Positions 1 to 6,630 of a stretch of 10,072 nt of DNA are shown here, in pieces. The stretch spans positions 870 to 10,941 of the forward strand of contig DLLA01000150.1 in the NCBI GenBank assembly GCA_002479035.1. Reading direction: 5' to 3'. Made by a program: the position numbers and the translations under genes. Under the pieces are notes generated by a model that was given only the letters and a program-made list of their open reading frames with translations, had not been told where the DNA came from and did not search any database. This DNA comes from Bacteroidales bacterium UBA7574 (GTDB taxonomy: Bacteria > Bacteroidota > Bacteroidia > Bacteroidales > Paludibacteraceae). The first letter of the stretch is position 1; each line of letters begins with the position of its first letter.

Positions 1-30
1 CAAGGCTTGCATGGGATAAAAACGTGATTA

Positions 31-495
31 TTACCAGAAACTATGGAAAGGATACGAGATTTGTTCAGGCGGTAGGTTTAATGGCAACACCCTTGTCAGG
101 GCGATGTTAGCGTTAAGCAGGTGCGCGGTGGCTGCCGCCAGTTGCTGTTGCACGGTCGGATGAGCGATAGCCTGCGCATTAGAGAAAGCAGCACGCCTTG
201 AATACTCCACCCTGCGCGTCCGTGCGGCACTCTCGAAACTATTGGTGCCTGTGGAACGATAGGTGATGATGGCATCGGAGAGGTCGTGTTGCGCCTTGAT
301 AATCGCCACACGGTCGCTTGGGTGCAATGCATTGAGTTCACCTCCTATGGTGACAGACGGTTCGCTATTTCCACTCTTTGACGACGCGAGACGCGTCGTC
401 CCCACAGACATACCTATAGACAACAACAATAAGCCGATACCCAACAGTATGCTGTTGCGTAAGAGACTGCTATGTGTGTTGCTACGTGTAGTCAT
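31..495 (-). CDS. Small membrane-anchored protein of unknown function
   Basis: A 154-residue protein I do not recognise. A polar N-terminus (MTTRSNTHSS) leads into one hydrophobic segment at about residues 15-32, best read as an uncleaved signal anchor. The remaining ~120 residues are Ala/Thr/Gln-rich, look helical in part (about 60-80 and 105-137), and would lie in the periplasm. The C-terminus is aromatic (YPFHSFW). The reading frame is open back to 660, but that extension lies inside the Nudix gene, so I chose the ATG at 493-495, only 4 bp after the Nudix stop. This spacing makes it the last gene of the four-gene minus-strand operon, probably translationally coupled. No catalytic motif is visible. 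That it is a real gene rests on operon spacing and the credible membrane segment. Confidence 0.65.
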   Translation of the reverse strand: MTTRSNTHSSLLRNSILLGIGLLLLSIGMSVGTTRLASSKSGNSEPSVTIGGELNALHPSDRVAIIKAQHDLSDAIITYRSTGTNSFESAARTRRVEYSRRAAFSNAQAIAHPTVQQQLAAATAHLLNANIALTRVLPLNLPPEQISYPFHSFW

Positions 496-499
496 GAGA

Positions 500-1060
500 T
501 TAAAGCGGGTTTTCGGCGAAATACTTCCACAGGGGTGCGGCGTGAAGGGCTTGTACGATGCCGCCTTCACGGAGGAGTTGCAGGACATCCTCGCGGGACA
601 TGACATGGACGTGAATGTCCTCAGTGCGCTCCTGATGCTGCTCGGAAAGTTTCTCCACACCCGTTGCCAAGAAGGTGTAACTGAGATTGTTGTGGTTCGT
701 AGGGTTAGGAGAGAGGGTCATGAACAGTTGCCATTCGCCTCCGCCAAAGCCTGTCTCCTCGGAGAGTTCGCGCTGGGCAGCGTGAAGGGGCGTCTCGCCC
801 GCGTCAATGACCCCTGCCACCAACTCGTAGTTGGTCTGCCCGAGTCCGTGGCGGTACTGGTCTTCCATGACAAATCGTCCGTCACGGGTAATGGCAATCA
901 CATTTATCCAGTCGGGGAACTCCAGCACAAACCACGTGGGAATCTGCACTCCCGATGGCAGTTGCACCGTCTCCTGACGGACATTCAGCCACGGACCAAG
1001 ACTAAGAATGTGCTTACTCTCAAGCACTTTCCACTTTCTATTCTCCAATTTCTCTATCAT
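500..1060 (-). CDS. Nudix hydrolase, ADP-ribose pyrophosphatase-like
   Basis: A 186-residue Nudix hydrolase. The Nudix box (G-x5-E-x7-R-E-hydrophobic-x-E-E-x-G-hydrophobic) is perfect: G83, E89, R97-E98-L99, E101-E102, G104-F105. These glutamates bind the Mg2+ that drives cleavage of a nucleoside diphosphate linked to another group. Before the box, a beta-strand region with a QYRHG motif (69-72) and the overall length match ADP-ribose/ADP-sugar pyrophosphatases (NudF-like), so ADP-ribose or a related sugar nucleotide is the best substrate guess; motif alone cannot settle it. No signal peptide, so cytoplasmic. The ATG start overlaps the end of the MATE gene by 23 bp and the stop is 4 bp before the next gene, which indicates co-transcription and coupled translation. 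A slightly shorter N-terminus is possible. Confidence 0.9.
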   Translation of the reverse strand: MIEKLENRKWKVLESKHILSLGPWLNVRQETVQLPSGVQIPTWFVLEFPDWINVIAITRDGRFVMEDQYRHGLGQTNYELVAGVIDAGETPLHAAQRELSEETGFGGGEWQLFMTLSPNPTNHNNLSYTFLATGVEKLSEQHQERTEDIHVHVMSREDVLQLLREGGIVQALHAAPLWKYFAENPL

Positions 1061-2351
1061 AAACCACTTTCCATTTGGCGGTCAGATACACCACACGTGC
1101 GACGAGGTGTGCGAAATAACCCACATAGATGGCGTGCACCCCCAGCCAACGATACGTAGCAGCATAGCCGACTACAAAACCAATTGCCGCAAAAATCATG
1201 CCATTCCGTATCTCTTTTCCCGCCGTGGCACCCGTATAGACTCCGTCCCACATAAACGCCAGTGCGCTGACGACAGGCATGGCTATCAGCCAAGGTGTAA
1301 ACGACTGAATAGCAGTCAGTACGTCCACATCGGAGGTCATCAGGCGATACATCGGGTTTGCCCCGATAGCAAACAGGACAGTTGCCACTATGCCCAGCCC
1401 TACGGACCACAGGAACAGCACCCGTACTACGCGCGGGACTTGGTCGTGCTGCTCTTCGTCGCCGATAAACCGCCCGACCAAAGCCTCTCCCGCGTAGGCG
1501 AAACCGTCGATGAAATAGGAGAAGAGCATGAACAACTTCATCATAATGCTGCTGACAGCCAACTCGGTGTCGCCGTAGAAGGACGCCAACGATGTGAAGC
1601 CGACATAGACAACCATGAAGCAGAGTGAGCGGATGAAGAGGTTGCCGTTGAGTAGCATCAGGCGTTTCATACCCTGACTGTCGCGGGCTAACCGCCAGAG
1701 AGACAGTCCGTTCCATACTTTGCGGTACTTCATCAGCACGATGACTGCCGCCAAGAGCAAGCCTGTGTATTGGGCGATGAGCGTGCCGTGTGCCACACCG
1801 ATTGCGCCAAGGGGCGAACAGACTGCCAAGGTGTAACTGGCAATGATATTGACTACGTTGACCACGATGTCGGTAGCCATAGGGCTGACGGTGTCCTGCA
1901 TACCGATGAACCAGCCTTTGAGCGCCATAAGGCTGAGGGTGGCAGGTGCTGCCCATACGCGGACGAAGAAGTATCGTCGGGCGAAGTCTGCGACCTCGGC
2001 AGAGCACGGGACGCATGCCAATACGGCAGTCACGAACAGCCATTGCAGCAGCCATATCACGGCAGCACCAATGAGGGCTATGCCGATGCTCTGGCTCAAA
2101 AGGCGTGCGCACTCTACCCTGTCGCCGCGCCCATAGGCTTGTGCCGTCATGCCGCTGGTGCCCACACGCAAGAAACCGAAGTTCCAATAGAGAAGGTCGA
2201 AGAGCATGGTGCCTATGGCTATGCCACCAATGGCGTGCGCGTCGGAGATGTGTCCCACGATGGCAGTGTCCACCAGCCCTACCAGCGGGATGGTGATGTT
2301 AGCCAAGATACTTGGCACAGCCAGTCGCAATACTTCTCTGTTGGTGTTCAT
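1038..2351 (-). CDS. MATE family efflux transporter (DinF-like)
   Basis: A 437-residue polytopic inner-membrane protein of the multidrug and toxic compound extrusion family, which exports organic cations, dyes or metabolites in exchange for Na+ or H+. The first helix carries the typical MATE pattern of a Pro/Asn-rich segment followed by VGLVDTAIVGH (about residues 24-34). The fold repeats in two halves with about 12 hydrophobic segments, and the second half opens with another L-F-I-R-S-L segment. Length is normal for the family. The frame is open to 2396, but I start at the ATG at 2349-2351 because MATE proteins begin only about ten residues before this first helix; the longer form would add a basic, Gly-rich tail and overlap the upstream gene. 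It lies 35 bp after the barrel-protein gene and overlaps the Nudix gene. The substrate cannot be read from sequence. Confidence 0.92.
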   Translation of the reverse strand: MNTNREVLRLAVPSILANITIPLVGLVDTAIVGHISDAHAIGGIAIGTMLFDLLYWNFGFLRVGTSGMTAQAYGRGDRVECARLLSQSIGIALIGAAVIWLLQWLFVTAVLACVPCSAEVADFARRYFFVRVWAAPATLSLMALKGWFIGMQDTVSPMATDIVVNVVNIIASYTLAVCSPLGAIGVAHGTLIAQYTGLLLAAVIVLMKYRKVWNGLSLWRLARDSQGMKRLMLLNGNLFIRSLCFMVVYVGFTSLASFYGDTELAVSSIMMKLFMLFSYFIDGFAYAGEALVGRFIGDEEQHDQVPRVVRVLFLWSVGLGIVATVLFAIGANPMYRLMTSDVDVLTAIQSFTPWLIAMPVVSALAFMWDGVYTGATAGKEIRNGMIFAAIGFVVGYAATYRWLGVHAIYVGYFAHLVARVVYLTAKWKVVYDREIGE

Positions 2352-2386
2352 CTGTCTGCTGTGTTGCTTGCCACCGCCCATGCGCG

Positions 2387-3067
2387 TCAGTGGCAAAACA
2401 TCATACCTATATATATACGCGGTCCGTGCGGGGCGAGGAGTCCTGTGCGTTGTATGGGGAGGACGTAGTCCGCGCGAAGCGTCAGGTGCATGTGCGCGGA
2501 GACGGCTACCTCAATGCCGATAAAGGGGTCGAGCATGAAATAGGTCTGGCGGCGGAACAGTGCGCGGGGCTCCTCCTGCCAGTCGGTTTGCGAGCCCTCG
2601 GCGATATAGAGAGCGCGCTGCGCCCCTCCGCCGATGGTGGCTCCGAGGAAAGGAAAAACCTTGCCGCACTGCCAATAGGCGTCTGCCAAGATACCGCCCC
2701 AGCCGTTGCGGACATAACTGCCGGGTTGCAGGGTGTTGGGAGTATCATGGGTTTGCGCAGGTGTGTTTGGGGCTTGCGAGGGCGTTTGCACACTTGACAT
2801 CCATGCGGGAAGTGTGGAGACAAAGCCTTCGCCGCCTATGCGCAGGTGGTTCCACAAATGCACGCGGGCTGCTCCGCCGATGCCCATGGTGCCACCATTC
2901 ATGGTCATGGGTGCCTTGGAATTGCTGCCGTAGAGGTAGCCGAGATGCACCATCATGCCACCGGAAAAGCCTTTGTATATGGCATCGTTTGCATATACGG
3001 AAGAGGGTATGTGCACACAGCACAAAAACAAGATGGCGGCTAAAAAGTTTTTCCTTTCACATTTCAC
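2387..3067 (-). CDS. Probable outer-membrane beta-barrel protein
   Basis: A 226-residue exported protein. Residues 1-26 form a classic signal peptide: basic N-region (MKCERK), hydrophobic core, and a V-Y-A signal peptidase I site after A26. The mature part alternates Gly-rich and aromatic strands (GGMMVHLGYLYG, MGIGGAARVHLW, FPFLGATIGGG, LTLRADYVLP) like a small outer-membrane barrel. A Thr/Pro-rich stretch at about 92-116 fits a surface loop. The last strand ends YIGMMFCH, so the usual C-terminal Phe is displaced by two residues. The start is GTG (3065-3067), since no in-frame ATG precedes the signal peptide. It opens the minus-strand operon, 35 bp before the MATE gene. Family and function are not recognised, and barrel topology is inferred from strand pattern only. 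Confidence 0.75.
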   Translation of the reverse strand: MKCERKNFLAAILFLCCVHIPSSVYANDAIYKGFSGGMMVHLGYLYGSNSKAPMTMNGGTMGIGGAARVHLWNHLRIGGEGFVSTLPAWMSSVQTPSQAPNTPAQTHDTPNTLQPGSYVRNGWGGILADAYWQCGKVFPFLGATIGGGAQRALYIAEGSQTDWQEEPRALFRRQTYFMLDPFIGIEVAVSAHMHLTLRADYVLPIQRTGLLAPHGPRIYIGMMFCH

Positions 3068-3071
3068 GGTA

Positions 3072-3102
3072 CAAAAGTACTGCTTTTTTCAATAACGACA
3101 AA
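3072..3102 (-). promoter_or_regulatory. Bacteroidota-type promoter for the barrel-MATE-Nudix operon
   Basis: Read on the minus strand, TACTTTTG (3079-3072) matches the TAnnTTTG -7 box, and TTTG (3102-3099) lies 19 bp upstream as the -33 element. The sequence just before the box is AAAAGCAG, as in the tRNA-Gly and thrS promoters. The box ends only 4 bp before the GTG start, so the transcript would have almost no leader. Confidence 0.7.
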
Positions 3103-3155
3103 CAAGCAAGAACTTTTTTGTAAAAACATTTTTGGTGGTGCACAAACAAAATAAT

Positions 3156-3170
3156 TGCAAACGATTTGCA
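3156..3170. promoter_or_regulatory. Inverted repeat overlapping the tRNA-Gly -33 element
   Basis: TGCAAA (3156-3161) and TTTGCA (3165-3170) form perfect 6-bp arms around CGA. The right arm contains the TTTG -33 element of the plus-strand promoter, so a dimeric regulator bound here could compete with RNA polymerase. In AT-rich DNA such a repeat may arise by chance, and no regulator is known from this window. Confidence 0.3.
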
Positions 3171-3196
3171 CGAATCAAATAAAAGCAGTATCTTTG
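3165..3196 (+). promoter_or_regulatory. Promoter of the tRNA-Gly/rnpB transcript
   Basis: TTTG (3165-3168) and TATCTTTG (3189-3196) match the Bacteroidota -33/-7 consensus with a 20-bp spacer. Transcription would begin near 3203, about 9 nt before the mature tRNA 5' end. The 16 bases 3181-3196 are identical to those at the thrS promoter. Confidence 0.85.
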
Positions 3197-3211
3197 CGGT
3201 CTCAAATGCAG

Positions 3212-3285
3212 GCGGCATTAGCACATCGGTAGTGCATCAGCTTCCCAAGCTGAGGAGGAGGGTTCGACTCCCTTATGCCGCTCCA
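3212..3285 (+). tRNA. tRNA-Gly (anticodon CCC)
   Basis: A full cloverleaf can be drawn. The acceptor stem GCGGCAT (3212-3218) pairs perfectly with ATGCCGC (3275-3281). The D stem is GCAC/GTGC. The anticodon stem TCAGC/GCTGA encloses the loop TTCCCAA, giving anticodon CCC, which reads GGG glycine codons. The T arm has a TTCGACT loop. T3282 is the discriminator base and CCA (3283-3285) is encoded in the DNA. It follows a strong promoter by about 15 bp and precedes rnpB by 40 nt with no poly-T terminator in between, so the two RNAs are probably co-transcribed. Confidence 0.96.
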
Positions 3286-3287
3286 GA

Positions 3288-3319
3288 ACAGCCCGACAGG
3301 TGTATGCCCGAAGGGCTGT
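3288..3319 (+). other. Hairpin in the tRNA-rnpB spacer
   Basis: ACAGCCC (3288-3294) pairs with GGGCTGT (3313-3319) across an 18-nt loop. No run of T follows (CTTAGTAAA comes next), so this does not look like an intrinsic terminator. It may separate the two RNAs for processing of the tRNA 3' end and the RNase P RNA 5' end. Confidence 0.4.
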
Positions 3320-3325
3320 CTTAGT

Positions 3326-3810
3326 AAATAGCGGGTCGGTTCATCGCGGAGCAAAGGAAGAAAAGTGCACGCATTTTAATCCCTTGCAACGAGGAAAGTC
3401 CGGGCAGCACAGAGTACCACAGCGGCTAACAACCGTCAGGCAACAATGCTTGGTCACTGGTACAGAGACGAGACGTCGGAAACGGCTTGCGACAAGAAAC
3501 CCGCTCGCGCGGGTTTGGGTCGCCGCATTTCCTCCTCTCCAAATCGCAAAACTGCGTTTTACGATTTGGGGACGCAAGGTGGTAAACACCTTGCTATAGA
3601 GTGAGAATAGGGATTCGACGAGGTGAAACGACTACACTGTGGGCTGCAATTCCAAGTAAACCAACGCCTGAGCGTTACTCGCGCAAGTTGGAGGGTAGGA
3701 AGCAAGAGAAGTGCACAGTAATGTGTCACTCGAGATTAATGATGAACGCCGATACCTTATATATAATATACAGGTAGCGGTACAGAACCCGGCTTACAGA
3801 CCCGCTATTT
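3326..3810 (+). ncRNA. rnpB: RNase P RNA (bacterial type A)
   Basis: This is the catalytic RNA of ribonuclease P, which removes the 5' leader of precursor tRNAs. Conserved signatures appear in order: GAGGAAAGTCCGGGC (3391-3405), AGGTGAAACGAC (3620-3631), AGATTAATGATGAACGCCG (3733-3751), and ACAGAACCCGGCTTAC (3782-3797). The ends pair perfectly as helix P1: AAATAGCGGGTC (3326-3337) with GACCCGCTATTT (3799-3810). A T-rich run (TTTTCTTTT) follows P1 and may end the transcript. The RNA is about 485 nt, roughly 100 nt longer than the E. coli molecule (377 nt). Part of the extra length is two strong local hairpins, 3497-3516 and 3539-3569, in the variable P12-like region. Exact mature ends are inferred from P1. 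No separate promoter is visible. Confidence 0.95.
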
Positions 3811-3868
3811 TCTTTTGAAAACATCACAGGGCAATGACCATAATAACCGAATAATCATTTATACGAAT

Positions 3869-5728
3869 ATGAAACGAATCTCTATCTTATTGACTATCAC
3901 CGCTCTTCTTTGCGGAATGACACTGACAGCCACTCCCCGTATCGAGCGTGCAGAACCCTTGTCGTGGTGGACGGATATGCAGTGCCCCCTGACACTGATG
4001 CTGTATGGCGAGGACCTGCAAGACGCACAAGTGAGCGTTCAACGCCTCAAGAACGGGCGACCCGTAAAGGACGTGTGCGAGGGACTTGTCGTAACAGGAC
4101 AGCATAATGCCGAGAGCCCCAACTACCTGTTTGTGAATATGGACGTGCGCGAAGCGGGGACCTACCGTATCACGCTGAGCAAGAACAAGAAACGCGCCAC
4201 TTACGACTATGTGATTGCCAGCCGCAGGGCGGGTAGTCGGGAGCGCAGTTCGTTCTCATCGGCAGACGTGGTGTACCTGATAATGTCGGACAGGTTTGTG
4301 GACGGCGACCCGACCAACAACACCGTTCCCACTATGCGTGAGGCAGCGGACAAGAGCAATATCCACGGTCGCTGGGGCGGTGATATACAGGGTATTATCA
4401 ATAGTTTTGACCACATTGCGGCACTCGGGGCTACTACTATCTGGGCCACTCCCCTACTCTGCGACGACGAAGCCACATTCTCATACCACGGGTACGCCTG
4501 CTCGGACTACTACCATATAGACCCGCGCTACGGGAGTAACGAGTTGTACCGTCAGATGGTGGAGAAGGCGCACGAAAAGGGACTGAAATTCATTATGGAC
4601 ATGGTGCCAAACCATTGTGGTACAGCACATTGGTGGAACAACGACCTACCCTACTCCGACTGGTACAACCAGTGGGACGAATACACAACCACCAACAATG
4701 TTTTCTCGGCGAACTACGATATTCATGCTTCCGCTTATGACAAGGAACACAACAATAACGGTTGGTTCGACCGCATGATGGCGGACATGAATCTCAACAA
4801 TCCCGACCTGCTGCAGTACTTCAAGCAATGGGCTATCTGGTGGATTGAGTATGCCAATCTGGACGGGTTGCGCGTGGATACCTACCCCTATATAGAGCCC
4901 GCGCCTGCGGCAGAGTGGTTGACAGCGATACGTGCAGAATATCCCAACCTGAACATCGTGGGTGAGTGCTGGACACGTCCCGCATCGGCAGTGGCATATT
5001 GGCAGGACGGTGCCCACAACTACAACGGATTCAACAGCAACCTGCCCGCGGTGATGGACTTCCCGCTCAACGAGGCTATCCGTCAGGCATTGGCGGACGA
5101 CGGCAAGTCATGGGGCGGCGGACTGATGAAGGTCTATGACGCTCTCGCGATGGACTACCTCTATCCGAATACGGACAACCTGCTTATCTTTGCGGGCAAC
5201 CACGATATGGACCGTATCGCAGACGTGCTGAAAGACAATGACTTGCGTCGTGTGAAACTGACCATGACCATACTCGCCACCATGCGTGGCATACCCCAAT
5301 TGTTCGCGGGCGATGAGTACGGTATGCGCTCGGCGGACATGTCGAAGGGACATTCGACATTGCGAATGCCGTTGCCTATAGAGGATACATTATCTTCTGC
5401 ACAAAAGGAGATGTTTGACTACCAAAGCCGCCTGTTCCAATTCCGCAAGAGCGAACCCATTCTGCATACGGGCAAACTGATGCACTTTGCGACACGCGAC
5501 AACACCTACGCCTATTTCCGCTATACGGACGAGGGGGCTGTGTTCGTGTATCTCAATGCCAGCGAGGAACCCCGCACAATCCCCACGGCACACTATGCGG
5601 AGATACTGGGCAAGTACAATCCTGTGGGCACTGACGTCATAAACGGGAATGCCGTCATTGACCTCGGAAGGGAAGATATTGTGGTGGCACCTTTGTCGGC
5701 AATCGTGGTGAAGTTGGGCAAGAAATAA
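3869..5728 (+). CDS. GH13 alpha-amylase family enzyme, SusA-like neopullulanase/cyclomaltodextrinase
   Basis: A 619-residue glycoside hydrolase that should cleave alpha-1,4 bonds of maltooligosaccharides, cyclodextrins or pullulan in the periplasm. Residues 1-21 form a signal peptide (MKRIS then a hydrophobic core, probable cut after L-T-A); C15 does not sit in a proper lipobox, so it is probably soluble. An N-terminal beta-sandwich (about 23-120) precedes the TIM barrel. GH13 motifs are intact: region I DMVPNH (244-249), region II GLRVDTY with nucleophile D337, region III VGECW with acid/base E366, region IV AGNHD (442-446). A C-terminal beta domain ends near VVKLGKK. The length is close to SusA. 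I chose ATG 3869 because the open frame upstream (from 3815) adds non-signal residues next to rnpB. I found no clear promoter in 3811-3868, so it may depend on read-through from rnpB. No susB/C/D/R is nearby. Confidence 0.93.
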   Translation: MKRISILLTITALLCGMTLTATPRIERAEPLSWWTDMQCPLTLMLYGEDLQDAQVSVQRLKNGRPVKDVCEGLVVTGQHNAESPNYLFVNMDVREAGTYRITLSKNKKRATYDYVIASRRAGSRERSSFSSADVVYLIMSDRFVDGDPTNNTVPTMREAADKSNIHGRWGGDIQGIINSFDHIAALGATTIWATPLLCDDEATFSYHGYACSDYYHIDPRYGSNELYRQMVEKAHEKGLKFIMDMVPNHCGTAHWWNNDLPYSDWYNQWDEYTTTNNVFSANYDIHASAYDKEHNNNGWFDRMMADMNLNNPDLLQYFKQWAIWWIEYANLDGLRVDTYPYIEPAPAAEWLTAIRAEYPNLNIVGECWTRPASAVAYWQDGAHNYNGFNSNLPAVMDFPLNEAIRQALADDGKSWGGGLMKVYDALAMDYLYPNTDNLLIFAGNHDMDRIADVLKDNDLRRVKLTMTILATMRGIPQLFAGDEYGMRSADMSKGHSTLRMPLPIEDTLSSAQKEMFDYQSRLFQFRKSEPILHTGKLMHFATRDNTYAYFRYTDEGAVFVYLNASEEPRTIPTAHYAEILGKYNPVGTDVINGNAVIDLGREDIVVAPLSAIVVKLGKK

Positions 5729-5754
5729 CGGTATGCCCCCTATATCCCCGGCAG

Positions 5755-5787
5755 AACAACCCGTTAACAACCCGTTAATAACCCGAT
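5755..5787 (+). repeat. Three tandem 11-bp repeats
   Basis: Two exact copies of AACAACCCGTT (5755-5765, 5766-5776) are followed by a diverged copy AATAACCCGAT (5777-5787). They lie 26 bp after the GH13 stop codon and 134 bp before the SIMPL start. The period of one helical turn would place each unit on the same DNA face. The rest of the 5729-5921 spacer holds no convincing terminator or consensus promoter; a short inverted repeat GTTTG-C-CAAAC sits at 5850-5860. Confidence 0.6.
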
Positions 5788-5921
5788 AAAGACGCGAAAA
5801 TAACCAGAGCCTTTCAGAGGGGGAAATGAGAGGGCAGTGAAAGTATGGTGTTTGCCAAACTTGGTATGATTTTTGTAAGTCGAAAGAATAAACGAGTAGT
5901 AATATCATTAGACAAAAAACT

Positions 5922-6608
5922 ATGAACAAAACCATTATCGGGACTTCCATCCTTGCCGCAGGCATAGCATTGTGCGGATTATTCATTGAATTGGGAATTC
6001 ACCACCACGCAGACAAAGACCGTGCAGTAACGGTGAAAGGACTTTCAACACAAGATGTGAAAGCAGACCATGTGGTGTGGCCACTAAACTTTGTCATCAA
6101 CGGAAATAACCTACCTGCGCTCTATAAAGATTTGGCAGATGTACAAAAAACAGTTACGGATTTTCTGGTAAAAAAAGGTTTTGCGACGGCTGATATACAA
6201 ATGGGCACCACCAGTGTGAATGACAATTGGGCAAACTACTACGACCGCCGTCCGGACAACCACTACACCCTCAACTCGTCGGTTATCATCTCGACCAACA
6301 ACGTGGACCTTGTGATAGCCAGCCAGGGAGTGCTCGCTGAACTGCTGAATGAGGGAATTATCCTAAATTCGTATGATTGGTCGATTGATTATCAATATAA
6401 TGGGCTCAATGAATTGAAACCGCAAATGATAGAAGAAGCCACCAAGAATGCCCGCGCCGTAGCACAAAAATTTGCCGACGATGCCAACTGCAGATTGGGC
6501 AGTATTCGCCGCGCCAATCAAGGGCAATTCTCTGTGGAGTCCGACCAAAACCGCCCTTGGATAAAGCACGTGCGGGTGGTTACGACAGTGGACTACTATC
6601 TTAACTGA
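5922..6608 (+). CDS. SIMPL domain protein (DUF541), membrane anchored
   Basis: A 228-residue protein. An N-terminal hydrophobic segment (about residues 5-25) is followed by HHHADKDR, so it is a signal anchor or signal peptide that places the rest in the periplasm. From about residue 35 the sequence fits the SIMPL/DUF541 family: a VTVKGLSTQDVKADHV opening strand, a helix around LADVQKTVTDFLVKKGF, DIQMGTTSV, and a later long helix EEATKNARAVAQKFADDANCRLG followed by two closing strands. Biochemical function of the family is poorly defined; members are linked to envelope homeostasis, and eukaryotic SIMPL to signalling. The ATG (5922) follows an A-rich stretch. Base composition is more AT-rich than the GH13 gene before it. 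It converges on thrS, with a strong hairpin between them. Confidence 0.85.
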   Translation: MNKTIIGTSILAAGIALCGLFIELGIHHHADKDRAVTVKGLSTQDVKADHVVWPLNFVINGNNLPALYKDLADVQKTVTDFLVKKGFATADIQMGTTSVNDNWANYYDRRPDNHYTLNSSVIISTNNVDLVIASQGVLAELLNEGIILNSYDWSIDYQYNGLNELKPQMIEEATKNARAVAQKFADDANCRLGSIRRANQGQFSVESDQNRPWIKHVRVVTTVDYYLN

Positions 6609-6630
6609 TGAAACATCAGCAAAGAACATT

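Noticed and set aside
1..30. Terminator or further gene after the small anchored protein
   Set aside because: The 30 bases hold no hairpin with a T-tract and too little sequence to judge a gene.
496..660. 55-codon upstream extension of the small anchored protein
   Set aside because: It lies wholly inside the Nudix gene in another frame, and the signal-anchor start at 495 fits operon spacing.
263..1159. 298-aa open frame on the plus strand across the Nudix gene and its neighbours
   Set aside because: It lies antisense to a gene with a perfect Nudix box, spans three genes, and shows no recognisable domain.
1057..2187. 376-aa minus-strand frame inside the MATE gene
   Set aside because: It is Arg/His/Cys-rich with no membrane segments, and the other frame is clearly a MATE transporter.
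3288..3319. Intrinsic terminator between tRNA-Gly and rnpB
   Set aside because: The stem is only 7 bp with a long loop and no T-run follows.
3869..5728. A full Sus-type polysaccharide utilisation locus around the GH13 gene
   Set aside because: No SusC, SusD, SusR or further glycoside hydrolase adjoins it; the neighbours are rnpB and a SIMPL gene.
5851..5875. Possible promoter for the SIMPL gene (TTTG then GATTTTTG)
   Set aside because: The spacer is only 13 bp and the -7 box lacks the leading TA, so it does not meet the consensus.
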